Part shown: positions 1-12,798 of the stretch, one piece after another
Layout of the letters: every line of letters begins with the position of its first letter
Numbering within the stretch: position 1 is the stretch's first letter
Assembly (NCBI GenBank): GCA_023634235.1
Contig: JAMKCF010000041.1
Coordinates: 1-64,000, forward strand
From: Pisaster brevispinus
Taxonomy: Eukaryota; Echinodermata; Asteroidea; Forcipulatida; Asteriidae
Length of the DNA stretch: 64,000 bases
Reading direction: 5' to 3'
The notes under the pieces: model-generated
Database searches by the model: none
What the model saw: only the letters and a program-made list of their open reading frames with translations
What the model was told of the DNA's origin: nothing
Position numbers and translations under genes: made by a program

Positions 1-497
1 TAAAAACCTTAAAACCTTAAAAACCTTAAAAACCTTAAAAACCTTAAAAACCTTAAAAACCTTAAAAACCTTAAAAACCTTAAAAACCTTAAAAACCTTA
101 AAAACCTTAAAAACCTTAAAAAACCTTAAAAACCTTAAAAACCTAAAAACCTTAAAAACCTTAAAAACCTTAAAAACCTTAAAAACCTAAAAACCTTAAA
201 AAACCTTAAAAACCTTAAAAACCTTAAAAACCTTAAAAAACCTTAAAACCTTAAAAACCTTAAAAACCTTAAAAACCTTAAAAACCTTAAAAACCTAAAA
301 ACCTAAAAAACCTTAAAAACCTTAAAAACCTTAAAAACCTTAAAAACCTTAAAAACCTTAAAAACCTTAAAAACCTTAAAAAACCTTAAAAACCTTAAAA
401 ACCTTAAAAACCTTAAAAACCTTAAAAACCTTAAAAACCTAAAACCTTAAAACCTTAAAAACCTTAAAAACCTTAAAAACCTTAAAAACCTTAAAAA
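1..497. repeat. Terminal tandem array of CCTTAAAAA (9 bp)
   Basis: A run of about 9 bp units, CCTTAAAAA, with occasional one-base length variants and a few CCTAAAAA units. The + strand has no G. The C-bearing strand reads 5' to 3' inward from position 1, the orientation expected of a left chromosome end. The unit is not the canonical animal CCCTAA. It could be a variant telomeric or subtelomeric repeat, or canonical repeats distorted by base-calling; sequence alone cannot separate these. Confidence 0.85.
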
Positions 498-888
498 CCT
501 ACAAACCTACACACCTACACACCCTACACACCTACACACCTACACACCTACACACCTACACACCTACACACCTACACACCTACACACCTACACACCTACA
601 CACCTACACACCTACACACCTACACACCTACACACCACACACCTACACCCACCCTACACACCTACACACCTACACACCAACACACCTACACACCTACACA
701 CCTACACACCTACACACCAACACACCAACACCTACACACCTACACACCAACACACCTACACACCTACACACCTACACACCCTACACACCTACACACCTAC
801 ACACCTACACACCAACACACCTACACACCTACACCCACCTACACACCTACACACCTACACACCTACACACCTACACACCTACACACCT
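498..888. repeat. Tandem array of CCTACACA (8 bp)
   Basis: Second block of the terminal repeat domain. Most units are CCTACACA, with variants such as CCAACACA and CCCTACACA. The change from the previous block is sharp and keeps the CCT register, so the blocks look like successive expansions of variants of one ancestral unit. Confidence 0.85.
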
Positions 889-1205
889 AAACACCTACAC
901 ACCTACACCAAACACCTAAACACCTAAACACCTAAACACCTAAACACCTAAACACCTAAAACACCTAAACACCTAAACACCTAAACACCTAACACCTAAA
1001 CACCTAAACACCTAAACACCTAAACACCTAAACACCTAAACACCTAAACACCTAAACACCTAAACACCTAAAACACCTAAACACCTAAACACCTAAACAC
1101 CTAAACACCTAAACACCTAAACCCTAAACACCTAAACACCTAAACACCTAAACACCTAAACACCTAAACACCTAAACACCTAAACACCTAAACACCTAAA
1201 CACCT
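889..1205. repeat. Tandem array of CCTAAACA (8 bp)
   Basis: Third block, CCTAAACA units, with a short mixed zone near 886-915. One CCCTAAA unit at 1122-1128 is the closest match to a canonical telomere repeat in the whole terminal domain. Confidence 0.85.
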
Positions 1206-3700
1206 AAAACCTAAAAACCTAAACACCTAAAAACCTAAAAACCTAAAAACCTAAAAACCTAAAAACCTAAAAACCTAAAAACCTAAAACCTAAAAACAAA
1301 ACCTAAAAACCTAAAAACCTAAAAACCTAAAAACCTAAAAACCTAAAAACCTAAAAACCTAAAAACCTAAAAACCTAAAAACCTAAAAACCTAAAAACCT
1401 AAAAACCTAAAAACCTAAAAACCTAAAAACCTAAAAACCTAAAAACCTAAAACCTAAAAACCTAAAAAAACCTAAAACCTAAAAACCTAAAAACCTAAAA
1501 ACCTAAAAACCTAAAAACCTAAAAACCTAAAAACCTAAAAACCTAAAAACCTAAAAACCTAAAAACCTAAAAACCTAAAAACCTAAAAACCTAAAAACCT
1601 AAAAACCTAAAAACCTAAAAACCTAAAAACCTAAAAACCTAAAAACCTAAAAACCTAAAAACCTAAAAACCTAAAAACCTAAAAACCTAAAAACCTAAAA
1701 AACCTAAAAACCTAAAAACCTAAAACCTAAAAACCTAAAAACCTAAAAACCTAAAAACCTAAAAACCTAAAAACCTAAAAACCTAAAAACCTAAAACCTA
1801 AAAACCTAAAAACCTAAAAAACCTAAAAACCTAAAAACCTAAAAACCTAAAAACCTAAAAACCTAAAAACCTAAAAACCTAAAAACCTAAAAACCTAAAA
1901 ACCTAAAAACCTAAAAACCTAAAACCTAAAAACCTAAAAACCTAAAAACCTAAAAACCTAAAAACCTAAACCTAAAACCTAAAAACCTAAAAACCTAAAA
2001 CCTAAAAACCTAAAAACCTAAAAACCTAAAAACCTAAAAACCTAAAAACCTAAAAACCTAAAAACCTAAAAACCTAAAAACCTAAAACCTAAAAACCTAA
2101 AAACCTAAAACCTAAAAACCTAAAAACCTAAAAACCTAAAAACCTAAAAACCTAAAAACCTAAAAACCTAAAAACCTAAAAACCTAAAAACCTAAAAACC
2201 TAAAAACCTAAAAACCTAAAAACCTAAAAACCTAAAAACCTAAAAACCTAAAACCTAAAAACCTAAAAACCTAAAAACCTAAAAACCTAAAAACCTAAAA
2301 ACCTAAAAACCTAAAAACCTAAAAACCTAAAAACCTAAAACCTAAAAACCTAAAAACCTAAAAACCTAAAAACCTAAAACCTAAAAACCTAAAAACCTAA
2401 AAACCTAAAAACCTAAAAACCTAAAAACCTAAAAACCTAAAAACCTAAAAACCTAAAAACCTAAAAACCTAAAACCTAAAAACCTAAAAACCTAAAAACC
2501 TAAAAACCTAAAAACCTAAAAACCTAAAAACCTAAAAACCTAAAAACCTAAAAACCTAAAAACCTAAAAACCTAAAAACCTAAAAACCTAAAAACCTAAA
2601 AACCTAAAAACCTAAAAACCTAAAAACCTAAAAACCTAAAAACCTAAAAACCTAAAAACCTAAAAACCTAAAAACCTAAAAACCTAAAAACCTAAAAACC
2701 TAAAAACCTAAAAACCTAAAAACCTAAAAACCTAAAAACCTAAAAACCTAAAAACCTAAAAACCTAAAAACCTAAAAACCTAAAAACCTAAAAACCTAAA
2801 AACCTAAAAACCTAAAAACCTAAAAACCTAAAAACCTAAAAACCTAAAAACCTAAAAACCTAAAAACCTAAAAACCTAAAAACCTAAAAACCTAAAAACC
2901 TAAAAACCTAAAAACCTAAAAACCTAAAAACCTAAAAACCTAAAAACCTAAAAACCTAAAAACCTAAAAACCTAAAAACCTAAAAACCTAAAAACCTAAA
3001 AACCTAAAAACCTAAAAACCTAAAAACCTAAAAACCTAAAAACCTAAAAACCTAAAAACCTAAAAACCTAAAAACCTAAAAACCTAAAAACCTAAAAACC
3101 TAAAAACCTAAAAACCTAAAAACCTAAAAACCTAAAAACCTAAAAACCTAAAAACCTAAAAACCTAAAAACCTAAAAACCTAAAAACCTAAAAACCTAAA
3201 AACCTAAAAACCTAAAAACCTAAAAACCTAAAAACCTAAAAACCTAAAAACCTAAAAACCTAAAAACCTAAAAACCTAAAAACCTAAAAACCTAAAAACC
3301 TAAAAACCTAAAAACCTAAAAACCTAAAAACCTAAAAACCTAAAAACCTAAAAACCTAAAAACCTAAAAACCTAAAAACCTAAAAACCTAAAAACCTAAA
3401 AACCTAAAAACCTAAAAACCTAAAAACCTAAAAACCTAAAAACCTAAAAACCTAAAAACCTAAAAACCTAAAAACCTAAAAACCTAAAAACCTAAAAACC
3501 TAAAAACCTAAAAACCTAAAAACCTAAAAACCTAAAAACCTAAAAACCTAAAAACCTAAAAACCTAAAAACCTAAAAACCTAAAAACCTAAAAACCTAAA
3601 AACCTAAAAACCTAAAAACCTAAAAACCTAAAAACCTAAAAACCTAAAAACCTAAAAAACCTAAAAACCTAAAAACCTAAAAACCTAAAAACCTAAAAAC
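1206..3700. repeat. Tandem array of CCTAAAAA (8 bp)
   Basis: Fourth and longest block, about 2.5 kb of CCTAAAAA. From about 2480 to 3650 the array is almost perfectly uniform, while the outer part has frequent seven-base units. The last unit merges into the next satellite through a shared CCT at about 3700. The first G on the + strand is at 3704. Confidence 0.9.
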
Positions 3701-6700
3701 CTTGCCTTGCCTTGCTGCAGGCAGGGCCTTGCCTTGCTGCAGGCAGGGCCTTGCCTTGCCTTGCTGCAGGCAGGGCCTTGCCTTGCTGCAGGCAGGGCCT
3801 TGCCTTGCCTTGCTGCAGGCAGGGCCTTGCCTTGCTGCAGGCAGGGCCTTGCCTTGCCTTGCTGCAGGCAGGGCCTTGCCTTGCTGCAGGCAGGGCCTTG
3901 CCTTGCCTTGCTGCAGGCAGGGCCTTGCCTTGCTGCAGGCAGGGCCTTGCCTTGCCTTGCTGCAGGCAGGGCCTTGCCTTGCTGCAGGCAGGGCCTTGCC
4001 TTGCCTTGCTGCAGGCAGGGCCTTGCCTTGCTGCAGGCAGGGCCTTGCCTTGCCTTGCTGCAGGCAGGGCCTTGCCTTGCTGCAGGCAGGGCCTTGCCTT
4101 GCCTTGCTGCAGGCAGGGCCTTGCCTTGCCTTGCTGCAGGCAGGGCCTTGCCTTGCTGCAGGCAGGGCCTTGCCTTGCCTTGCTGCAGGCAGGGCCTTGC
4201 CTTGCTGCAGGCAGGGCCTTGCCTTGCCTTGCTGCAGGCAGGGCCTTGCCTTGCTGCAGGCAGGGCCTTGCCTTGCCTTGCTGCAGGCAGGGCCTTGCCT
4301 TGCTGCAGGCAGGGCCTTGCCTTGCCTTGCTGCAGGCAGGGCCTTGCCTTGCCTTGCTGCAGGCAAGGCCTTGCCTTGCCTTGCTGCAGGCAGGGCCTTG
4401 CCTTGCTGCAGGCAGGGCCTTGCCTTGCCTTGCTGCAGGCAGGGCCTTGCCTTGCTGCAGGCAGGGCCTTGCCTTGCCTTGCTGCAGGCAGGGCCTTGCC
4501 TTGCTGCAGGCAGGGCCTTGCCTTGCCTTGCTGCAGGCAGGGCCTTGCCTTGCTGCAGGCAGGGCCTTGCCTTGCCTTGCTGCAGGCAGGGCCTTGCCTT
4601 GCTGCAGGCAGGGCCTTGCCTTGCCTTGCTGCAGGCAGGGCCTTGCCTTGCTGCAGGCAGGGCCTTGCCTTGCCTTGCTGCAGGCAGGGCCTTGCCTTGC
4701 TGCAGGCAGGGCCTTGCCTTGCTGCAGGCAGGGCCTTGCCTTGCCTTGCTGCAGGCAGGGCCTTGCCTTGCCTTGCTGCAGGCAGGGCCTTGCCTTGCTG
4801 CAGGCAGGGCCTTGCCTTGCCTTGCTGCAGGCAGGGCCTTGCCTTGCTGCAGGCAGGGCCTTGCCTTGCCTTGCTGCAGGCAGGGCCTTGCCTTGCTGCA
4901 GGCAGGGCCTTGCCTTGCCTTGCTGCAGGCAGGGCCTTGCCTTGCTGCAGGCAGGGCCTTGCCTTGCCTTGCTGCAGGCAGGGCCTTGCCTTGCTGCAGG
5001 CAGGGCCTTGCCTTGCCTTGCTGCAGGCAGGGCCTTGCCTTGCTGCAGGCAGGGCCTTGCCTTGCCTTGCTGCAGGCAGGGCCTTGCCTTGCTGCAGGCA
5101 GGGCCTTGCCTTGCCTTGCTGCAGGCAGGGCCTTGCCTTGCTGCAGGCAGGGCCTTGCCTTGCCTTGCTGCAGGCAGGGCCTTGCCTTGCTGCAGGCAGG
5201 GCCTTGCCTTGCCTTGCTGCAGGCAGGGCCTTGCCTTGCTGCAGGCAGGGCCTTGCCTTGCCTTGCTGCAGGCAGGGCCTTGCCTTGCTGCAGGCAGGGC
5301 CTTGCCTTGCCTTGCTGCAGGCAGGGCCTTGCCTTGCTGCAGGCAGGGCCTTGCCTTGCTGCAGGCAGGGCCTTGCCTTGCCTTGCTGCAGGCAGGGCCT
5401 TGCCTTGCCTTGCTGCAGGCAGGGCCTTGCCTTGCTGCAGGCAGGGCCTTGCCTTGCCTTGCTGCAGGCAGGGCCTTGCCTTGCTGCAGGCAGGGCCTTG
5501 CCTTGCCTTGCTGCAGGCAGGGCCTTGCCTTGCTGCAGGCAGGGCCTTGCCTTGCCTTGCTGCAGGCAGGGCCTTGCCTTGCTGCAGGCAGGGCCTTGCC
5601 TTGCCTTGCTGCAGGCAGGGCCTTGCCTTGCCTTGCTGTAGGCAGGGCCTTGCCTTGCTGCAGGCAGGGCCTTGCCTTGCCTTGCTGCAGGCAGGGCCTT
5701 GCCTTGCTGCAGGCAGGGCCTTGCCTTGCCTTGCTGCAGGCAGGGCCTTGCCTTGCTGCAGGCAGGGCCTTGCCTTGCCTTGCTGCAGGCAGGCCTTGCC
5801 TTGCTGCAGGCAGGGCCTTGCCTTGCCTTGCTGCAGGCAGGGCCTTGCCTTGCTGCAGGCAGGGCCTTGCCTTGCCTTGCTGCAGGCATGGCCTTGCCTT
5901 GCTGCAGGCAGGGCCTTGCCTTGCCTTGCTGCAGGCAGGGCCTTGCCTTGCTGCAGGCAGGGCCTTGCCTTGCTGCAGGCAGGGCCTTGCCTTGCCTTGC
6001 TGCAGGCAGGGCCTTGCCTTGCCTTGCTGCAGGCAGGGCCTTGCCTTGCTGCAGGCAGGGCCTTGCCTTGCTGCAGGCAGGGCCTTGCCTTGCCTTGCTG
6101 CAGGCAGGGCCTTGCCTTGCTGCAGGCAGGGCCTTGCCTTGCCTTGCTGCAGGCAGGGCCTTGCCTTGCTGCAGGCAGGGCCTTGCCTTGCCTTGCTGCA
6201 GGCAGGGCCTTGCCTTGCTGCAGGCAGGGCCTTGCCTTGCCTTGCTGCAGGCAGGGCCTTGCCTTGCTGCAGGCAGGGCCTTGCCTTGCTGCAGGCAGGG
6301 CCTTGCCTTGCCTTGCTGCAGGCAGGGCCTTGCCTTGCTGCAGGCAGGGCCTTGCCTTGCCTTGCTGCAGGCAGGGCCTTTCCTTGCTGCAGGCAGGGCC
6401 TTGCCTTGCCTTGCTGCAGGCAGGGCCTTGCCTTGCTGCAGGCAGGGCCTTGCCTTGCCTTGCTGCAGGCAGGGCCTTGCCTTGCTGCAGGCAGGGCCTT
6501 GCCTTGCCTTGCTGCAGGCAGGGCCTTGCCTTGCTGCAGGCAGGGCCTTGCCTTGCTTTGCTGCAGGCAGGGCCTTGCCTTGCTGCAGGCAGGGCCTTGC
6601 CTTGCTGCAGGCAGGGCAAGGCCTTGCTGCAGGCAGGGCAAGGCCTTGCTGCAGGCAGGGCCTTGCCTTGCTGCAGGCAGGGCCTTGCCTTGCTGCAGGC

Positions 6701-9700
6701 AGGGCCTTGCCTTGCTGCAGGCAGGGCAAGGCCTTGCTGCAGGCAGGGCAAGGCCTTGCTGCAGGCAGGGCAAGGCCTTGCTGCAGGCAGGGCCTTGCCT
6801 TGCTGCAGGCAGGGCAAGGCCTTGCTGCAGGCAGGGCCTTGCCTTGCTGCAGGCAGGGCAAGGCCTTGCTGCAGGCAGGGCAAGGCCTTGCTGCAGGCAG
6901 GGCAAGGCCTTGCTGCAGGCAGGGCCTTGCCTTGCTGCAGGCAGGGCAAGGCCTTGCTGCAGGCAGGGCCTTGCCTTGCTGCAGGCAGGGCAAGGCCTTG
7001 CCTTGCTGCAGGCAGGGCAAGGCCTTGCCTTGCTGCAGGCAGGGCCTTGCCTTGCCTTGCTGCAGGCAGGGCCTTGCCTTGCTGCAGGCAGGGCCTTGCC
7101 TTGCCTTGCTGCAGGCAGGGCCTTGCCTTGCTGCAGGCAGGGCCTTGCCTTGCCTTGCTGCAGGCAGGGCCTTGCCTTGCTGCAGGCAGGGCCTTGCCTT
7201 GCCTTGCTGCAGGCAGGGCCTTGCCTTGCTGCAGGCAGGGCCTTGCCTTGCCTTGCTGCAGGCAGGGCCTTGCCTTGCCTTGCTGCAGGCAGGGCCTTGC
7301 CTTGCTGCAGGCAGGGCCTTGCCTTGCTGCAGGCAGGGCCTTGCCTTGCCTTGCTGCAGGCAGGGCCTTGCCTTGCCTTGCTGCAGGCAGGGCCTTGCCT
7401 TGCTGCAGGCAGGGCCTTGCCTTGCCTTGCTGCAGGCAGGGCCTTGCCTTGCTGCAGGCAGGGCCTTGCCTTGCTGCAGGCAGGGCCTTGCCTTGCCTTG
7501 CTGCAGGCAGGGCCTTGCCTTGCCTTGCTGCAGGCAGGGCCTTGCCTTGCTGCAGGCAGGGCCTTGCCTTGCCTTGCTGCAGGCAGGGCCTTGCCTTGCT
7601 GCAGGCAGGGCCTTGCCTTGCCTTGCTGCAGGCAGGGCCTTGCCTTGCTGCAGGCAGGGCCTTGCCTTGCTGCAGGCAGGGCCTTGACTTGCCTTGCTGC
7701 AGGCAGGGCCTTGCCTTGCTGCAGGCAGGGCCTTGTCTTGCCTTGCTGCAGGCAGGGCCTTGCCTTGCTGCAGGCAGGGCCTTGCCTTGCCTTGCTGCAG
7801 GCAGGGCCTTGCCTTGCTGCAGGCAGGGCCTTGCCTTGCCTTGCTGCAGGCAGGGCCTTGCCTTGCCTTGCTGCAGGCAGGGCCTTGCCTTGCTGCAGGC
7901 AGGGCCTTGCCTTGCCTTGCTGCAGGCAGGGCCTTGCCTTTGCTGCAGGCAGGGCCTTGCCTTGCCTTGCTGCAGGCAGGGCCTTGCCTTGCTGCAGGCA
8001 GGGCCTTGCCTTGCCTTGCTGCAGGCAGGGCCTTGCCTTGCTGCAGGCAGGGCCTTGCCTTGCCTTGCTGCAGGCAGGGCCTTGCCTTGCTGCAGGCAGG
8101 GCCTTCCCTTGCCTTGCTGCAGGCAGGGCCTTGCCTTGCCTTGCTGCAGGCAGGGCCTTGCCTTGCTGCAGGCAGGGCCTTGCCTTGCCTTGCTGCAGGC
8201 AGGGCCTTGCCTTGCTGCAGGCAGGGCCTTGCCTTGCCTTGCTGCAGGCAGGGCCTTGCCTTGCTGCAGGCAGGGCCTTGCCTTGCCTTGCTGCAGGCAG
8301 GGCCTTGCCTTGCTGCAGGCAGGGCCTTGCCTTGCCTTGCTGCAGGCAGGGCCTTGCCTTGCTGCAGGCAGGGCCTTGCCTTGCCTTGTTGCAGGCAGGG
8401 CCTTGCCTTGCTGCAGGCAGGGCCTTGCCTTGCTGCAGGCAGGGCCTTGCCTTGCCTTGCTGCAGGCAGGGCCTTGCCTTGCTGCAGGCAGGGCCTTGCC
8501 TTGCTGCAGGCAGGGCCTTGCCTTGCCTTGCTGCAGGCAGGGCCTTGCCTTGCCTTGCTGCAGGCAGGGCCTTGCCTTGCTGCAGGCAGGGCCTTGCCTT
8601 GCTGCAGGCAGGGCCTTGACTTGCCTTGCTGCAGGCAGGGCCTTGCCTTGCTGCAGGCAGGGCCTTGCCTTGCCTTGCTGCAGGCAGGGCCTTGCCTTGC
8701 TGCAGGCAGGGCCTTGCCTTGCTGCAGGCAGGGCCTTGCCTTGCCTTGCTGCAGGCAGGGCCTTGCCTTGCCTTGCTGCAGGCAGGGCCTTGCCTTGCTG
8801 CAGGCAGGGCCTTGCCTTGCCTTGCTGCAGGCAGGGCCTTGCCTTGCTGCAGGCAGGGCCTTGCCTTGCCTTGCTGCAGGCAGGGCCTTGCCTTGCTGCA
8901 GGCAGGGCCTTGCCTTGCTGCAGGCAGGGCCTTGACTTGCCTTGCTGCAGGCAGGGCCTTGCCTTGCTGCAGGCAGGGCCTTGCCTTGCCTTGCTGCAGG
9001 CAGGGCCTTGCCTTGCTGCAGGCAGGGCCTTGCCTTGCCTTGCTGCAGGCAGGGCCTTGCCTTGCTGCAGGCAGGGCCTTGCCTTGCCTTGCTGCAGGCA
9101 GGGCCTTGCCTTGCCTTGCTGCAGGCAGGGCCTTGCCTTGCTGCAGGCAGGGCCTTGCCTTGCCTTGCTGCAGGCAGGGCCTTGCCTTGCTGCAGGCAGG
9201 GCCTTGCCTTGCCTTGCTGCAGGCAGGGCCTTGCCTTGCTGCAGGCAGGGCCTTGCCTTGCCTTGCTGCAGGCAGGGCCTTGCCTTGCTGCAGGCAGGGC
9301 CTTGCCTTGCCTTGCTGCAGGCAGGGCCTTGCCTTGCTGCAGGCAGGGCCTTGCCTTGCCTTGCTGCAGGCAGGGCCTTGCCTTGCTGCAGGCAGGGCCT
9401 TGCCTTGCCTTGATGCAGGCAGGGCCTTGCCTTGCTGCAGGCAGGGCCTTGCCTTGCCTTGCTGCAGGCAGGGCCTTGCCTTGCTGCAGGCAGGGCCTTG
9501 CCTTGCCTTGCTGCAGGCAGGGCCTTGCCTTGCTGCAGGCAGGGCCTTGCCTTGCCTTGCTGCAGGCAGGGCCTTGCCTTGCTGCAGGCAGGGCCTTGCC
9601 TTGCCTTGCTGCAGGCAGGGCCTTGCCTTGCTGCAGGCAGGGCCTTGCCTTGCCTTGCTGCAGGCAGGGCCTTGCCTTGCTGCAGGCAGGGCCTTGCCTT

Positions 9701-10133
9701 GCCTTGCTGCAGGCAGGGCCTTGCCTTGCTGCAGGCAGGGCCTTGCCTTGCCTTGCTGCAGGCAGGGCCTTGCCTTGCTGCAGGCAGGGCCTTGCCTTGC
9801 CTTGCTGCAGGCAGGGCCTTGCCTTGCTGCAGGCAGGGCCTTGCCTTGCCTTGCTGCAGGCAGGGCCTTGCCTTGCTGCAGGCAGGGCCTTGCCTTGCTG
9901 CAGGCAGGGCCTTGCCTTGCCTTGCTGCAGGCAGGGCCTTGCCTTGCTGCAGGCAGGGCCTTGCCTTGCCTTGCTGCAGGCAGGGCCTTGCCTTGCTGCA
10001 GGCAGGGCCTTGCCTTGCCTTGCTGCAGGCAGGGCCTTGCCTTGCTGCAGGCAGGGCCTTGCCTTGCTGCAGGCAGGGCCTTGCCTTGCTGCAGGCAGGG
10101 CCTTGCCTTGCTGCAGGCGGGGCCTTGCAGGCA
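3700..10133. repeat. 22/27 bp higher-order satellite, about 6.4 kb
   Basis: Each monomer is two or three CCTTG pentamers followed by the 12-mer CTGCAGGCAGGG, giving 22 bp and 27 bp forms. They mostly alternate, making a 49 bp dimer. Every unit has a PstI-type CTGCAG palindrome, and CpG is practically absent despite high GC. No stop trinucleotide occurs in the units on either strand, so all six frames stay open for up to 2240 codons with translations that only repeat the satellite. These are not genes: there is no unique sequence, frames shift between monomers, and all frames look alike. Confidence 0.95.
6611..7030. repeat. Variant satellite sub-domain with palindromic junctions
   Basis: In this internal stretch the first CCTTG of many units is replaced by its reverse complement CAAGG, giving the perfect palindrome GCAAGGCCTTGC at unit junctions. 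Nearly all monomers here are 22 bp, mixing the palindromic and normal forms, and 27 bp units are lost until the right edge. I did not see the CAAGG form elsewhere in the array, so it looks like a local expansion of one variant. Confidence 0.85.
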
Positions 10134-10135
10134 GG

Positions 10136-10395
10136 GCCAAGGCATTGCTGCACCAAGGCATTGCTGCACCAATGCATTGCTGCACCAAGGCATTGCTGCA
10201 CCAAGGCATTGCTGCACCAAGGCATTGATGCACCAAGGCATTGCTGCACCCAGGCATTGCTGCACCCAGGCATTGCTGCACCAAGGCATTGCAGCACCAA
10301 GGCATTGCTGCACCAAGGCATTGCTGCACCAAGGCATTGCTGCACCAAGGCATTGCTGCACCATGAAGTCATTGCAGCACCAATGCATTCCTGCA
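10136..10395. repeat. 16 bp satellite, about 16 copies
   Basis: Tandem units of GGCATTGCTGCACCAA. They share TTGCTGCA with the 22/27 bp satellite, so the two are probably related. Copies degrade at the right edge (10361-10395), which marks the end of the satellite domain. ORFs across it are satellite translations. Confidence 0.9.
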
Positions 10396-12797
10396 CCAAT
10401 CAAGTTGACCTTTCAAATTGTTATTAATTGCTTATTGATGATAATTGAAGCGGAACTCACTTTCATTTGTCTATGCACTTCATGCTTGAGACTGAACCAA
10501 TGACAAGATTGCAGCGCTCACTTACATTCCATTTGCACATCCAATGGGTTCTTGATACTTAGACTTCGAAGAAACAAGTGATGAAAATGTTTTCTACTAA
10601 TCCTCACATCGATCAGTTAGGGTGGTTGGCTAAGGAAAGCAAGGCATGGACGCTGAAAATAGTGAGGAGCTGGACCACCTCCAATTGACTTGGTGGTTAC
10701 ACAACAAGAGAAAACTAAATAATATGAACCCTTACAAGTCACTTGTTTCTTTTTTATTTTATTTTTTTAAAGCTTTATTGGCATATGGAGCCTCATTTAA
10801 ATTCAATTTAAATTCAAATTCACTCTAGTGATCAATTATTGTTTCCACGAAGTTCCTATTTGAAATAACAACAGGTTTTACAACGTTGCCGTTTCATTTA
10901 GCGGCTAGGGCTACGGCTGTTGCTAAGGGTGTTGCTAAGGGTAGACTATGCTTCAACGCATGATGACATGGTGTCCAAGCCGTGAGCCATAGCCACTTAC
11001 GCAAAAAAGAGAGAGCTGTTATAATTATGCAAACCACGCAGGTCTATATCTACCTCCATGGTCCAATCGAAAACTTTCTAGGAAGAGGGCTCAGAAAAAC
11101 TCACAATTAAAACCTGCCCCGGGCGATGGCTCTGATTAAAATCCAAACTTAAACAGTAACCCCATAACCCTTTGTATGCTACTTTTGTATCCCTCCTATT
11201 TTTAAATGACCCCCCCCCCCCGCGCTACTTGTGGTGTAATGTCCAGTGTGTTTTAGAACTGAGCTGATACGACAAACTGCATGTTTTTATTCGGTGGCCA
11301 CGATGAGATGAATTAGGAGTTTAGGGAGCGCTACACACAACCAACAAAAATAATGACATTGATAAGCATTGAAGAGCACTCAAGCAGAACAACTACTGTA
11401 TTTTGTATGTACATGACCATTTTTGACACATTGATCTATACGAGTACGACTACTGAATGGTTTGTGTTCAATGGTTGACTGCAGATCTCGAGTTTTCACA
11501 AAAAGCTAAGTGGGTGGATTCGGAAAACCGTCCTGTCATACAGTAAGTTCCAGCCTTTTCCTACGTGGTTCTAGCATGATAATGCTCAATGGTTCTAGTA
11601 TGCTTCATCAACACGGTTGTCCCCATCCATGTGTGCACAGAGGAAAGACCGTATCCACGGGTAATGGTGCATTTGTGTATAGCCTTGTTATTTGTTAGTG
11701 TGACTGGGAGCGTTTATGATGTCCTTGTTTAACCTGCTCTGGATGTGGCGTCTGCACACCGTGGAGCATTTCTGCCTGGGGGAATTGACATTATAGGAGC
11801 ACATGTGGATGTGTTCATCTGTAGCATGCTCCACGATATGGCACTGTATAGTCTATGTCACTATAAAGCGTATAGTCTAGTAATAGACCTACGTCTTGTT
11901 GACTTTTACAATCATGCACTATGGTTGGATGGTTGTACAAATCCTCCATTATGGTAGATTGTGACCTTCAGTCATTGCACGCGGCGGATGTGACAAACCA
12001 CAACAATTTGCTGGATGCTTTCCTATCCTATTAATACCACACAACAATTTGCTGTAGAGCTATTCTTTGACTTCAGCTGGTCAAAAAATCCTAAACAGCT
12101 ACTTGAGCATGTGTTTCTTGTCAATTAATTGTAATTTTTTATATTTTGTACACCTTTTAAATTTTCGTGATTATTTTTTTATGACAAAATATTAGTCCTC
12201 AACTTCCCTCAAGGTTTTGAAAAAATTCAGCCGTAGACAGCGTGCGTCAAAGCCACAATACTTTGACGTTCATGTGTGGGATGTTGCTTTGTTTATGTAC
12301 CTTTATGTTGCAACAGAGTGACTACACAAAACGGAGCTTCCACAATCTAACACGCGTGCTGAAGTATTAAAGTGGCTTTACGCGAAACCTTCTGAAAAAC
12401 ACCAGAGAAGGGTATTCAAAATGATTGGTTTTAACACAATTACAATCTGTTTCATCTCATGTGAGCTCAGTTTCCTATTTTAACTGGAGAAAAAAAATGA
12501 ATTTCAGCAAAGGTCATTTGCCGTTTTCGCTCAAGTAGGTCTCTAACACGCTCTAGAAACGTTCCGTAGTCCCAGCCAGGCATAACCTATAACTGGTGTT
12601 CAATTAGGCCTATTGAGGCGGCAGATAGTGTAATGTTTTGCATTCGTGAAATTAAGAGAGTAGGCATATTTCCAATCGAGAGCATGTTTTCTTTTCTTCC
12701 ACAGAATTATGACAGGTTGCGCTACTTTAAAACGAAAAACATATCAAAACTGATCCGAAAAGAAGTGTAACATTGTATAACATGCAAAATGTTTGTA
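10396..12797. other. Noncoding stretch, no gene recognised
   Basis: About 2.4 kb of AT-rich DNA between the satellites and the first duplicated block. It has short open frames (for example near 10646-10828, 11510-11698 and 11745-11957), but none resembles a known protein and none has neighbouring splice sites that extend it. A C homopolymer lies near 11210-11222. Confidence 0.5.
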
Positions 12798-12798
12798 A

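Noticed and set aside
3700..10395. CRISPR-like array
   Set aside because: No unique spacers: the whole unit repeats, and the surrounding genome is animal.
3677..10503. Giant repetitive proteins on both strands (up to 2240 residues)
   Set aside because: They are translations of the satellite in every frame, with no unique domain and no consistent frame; a stop-free repeat unit explains them.
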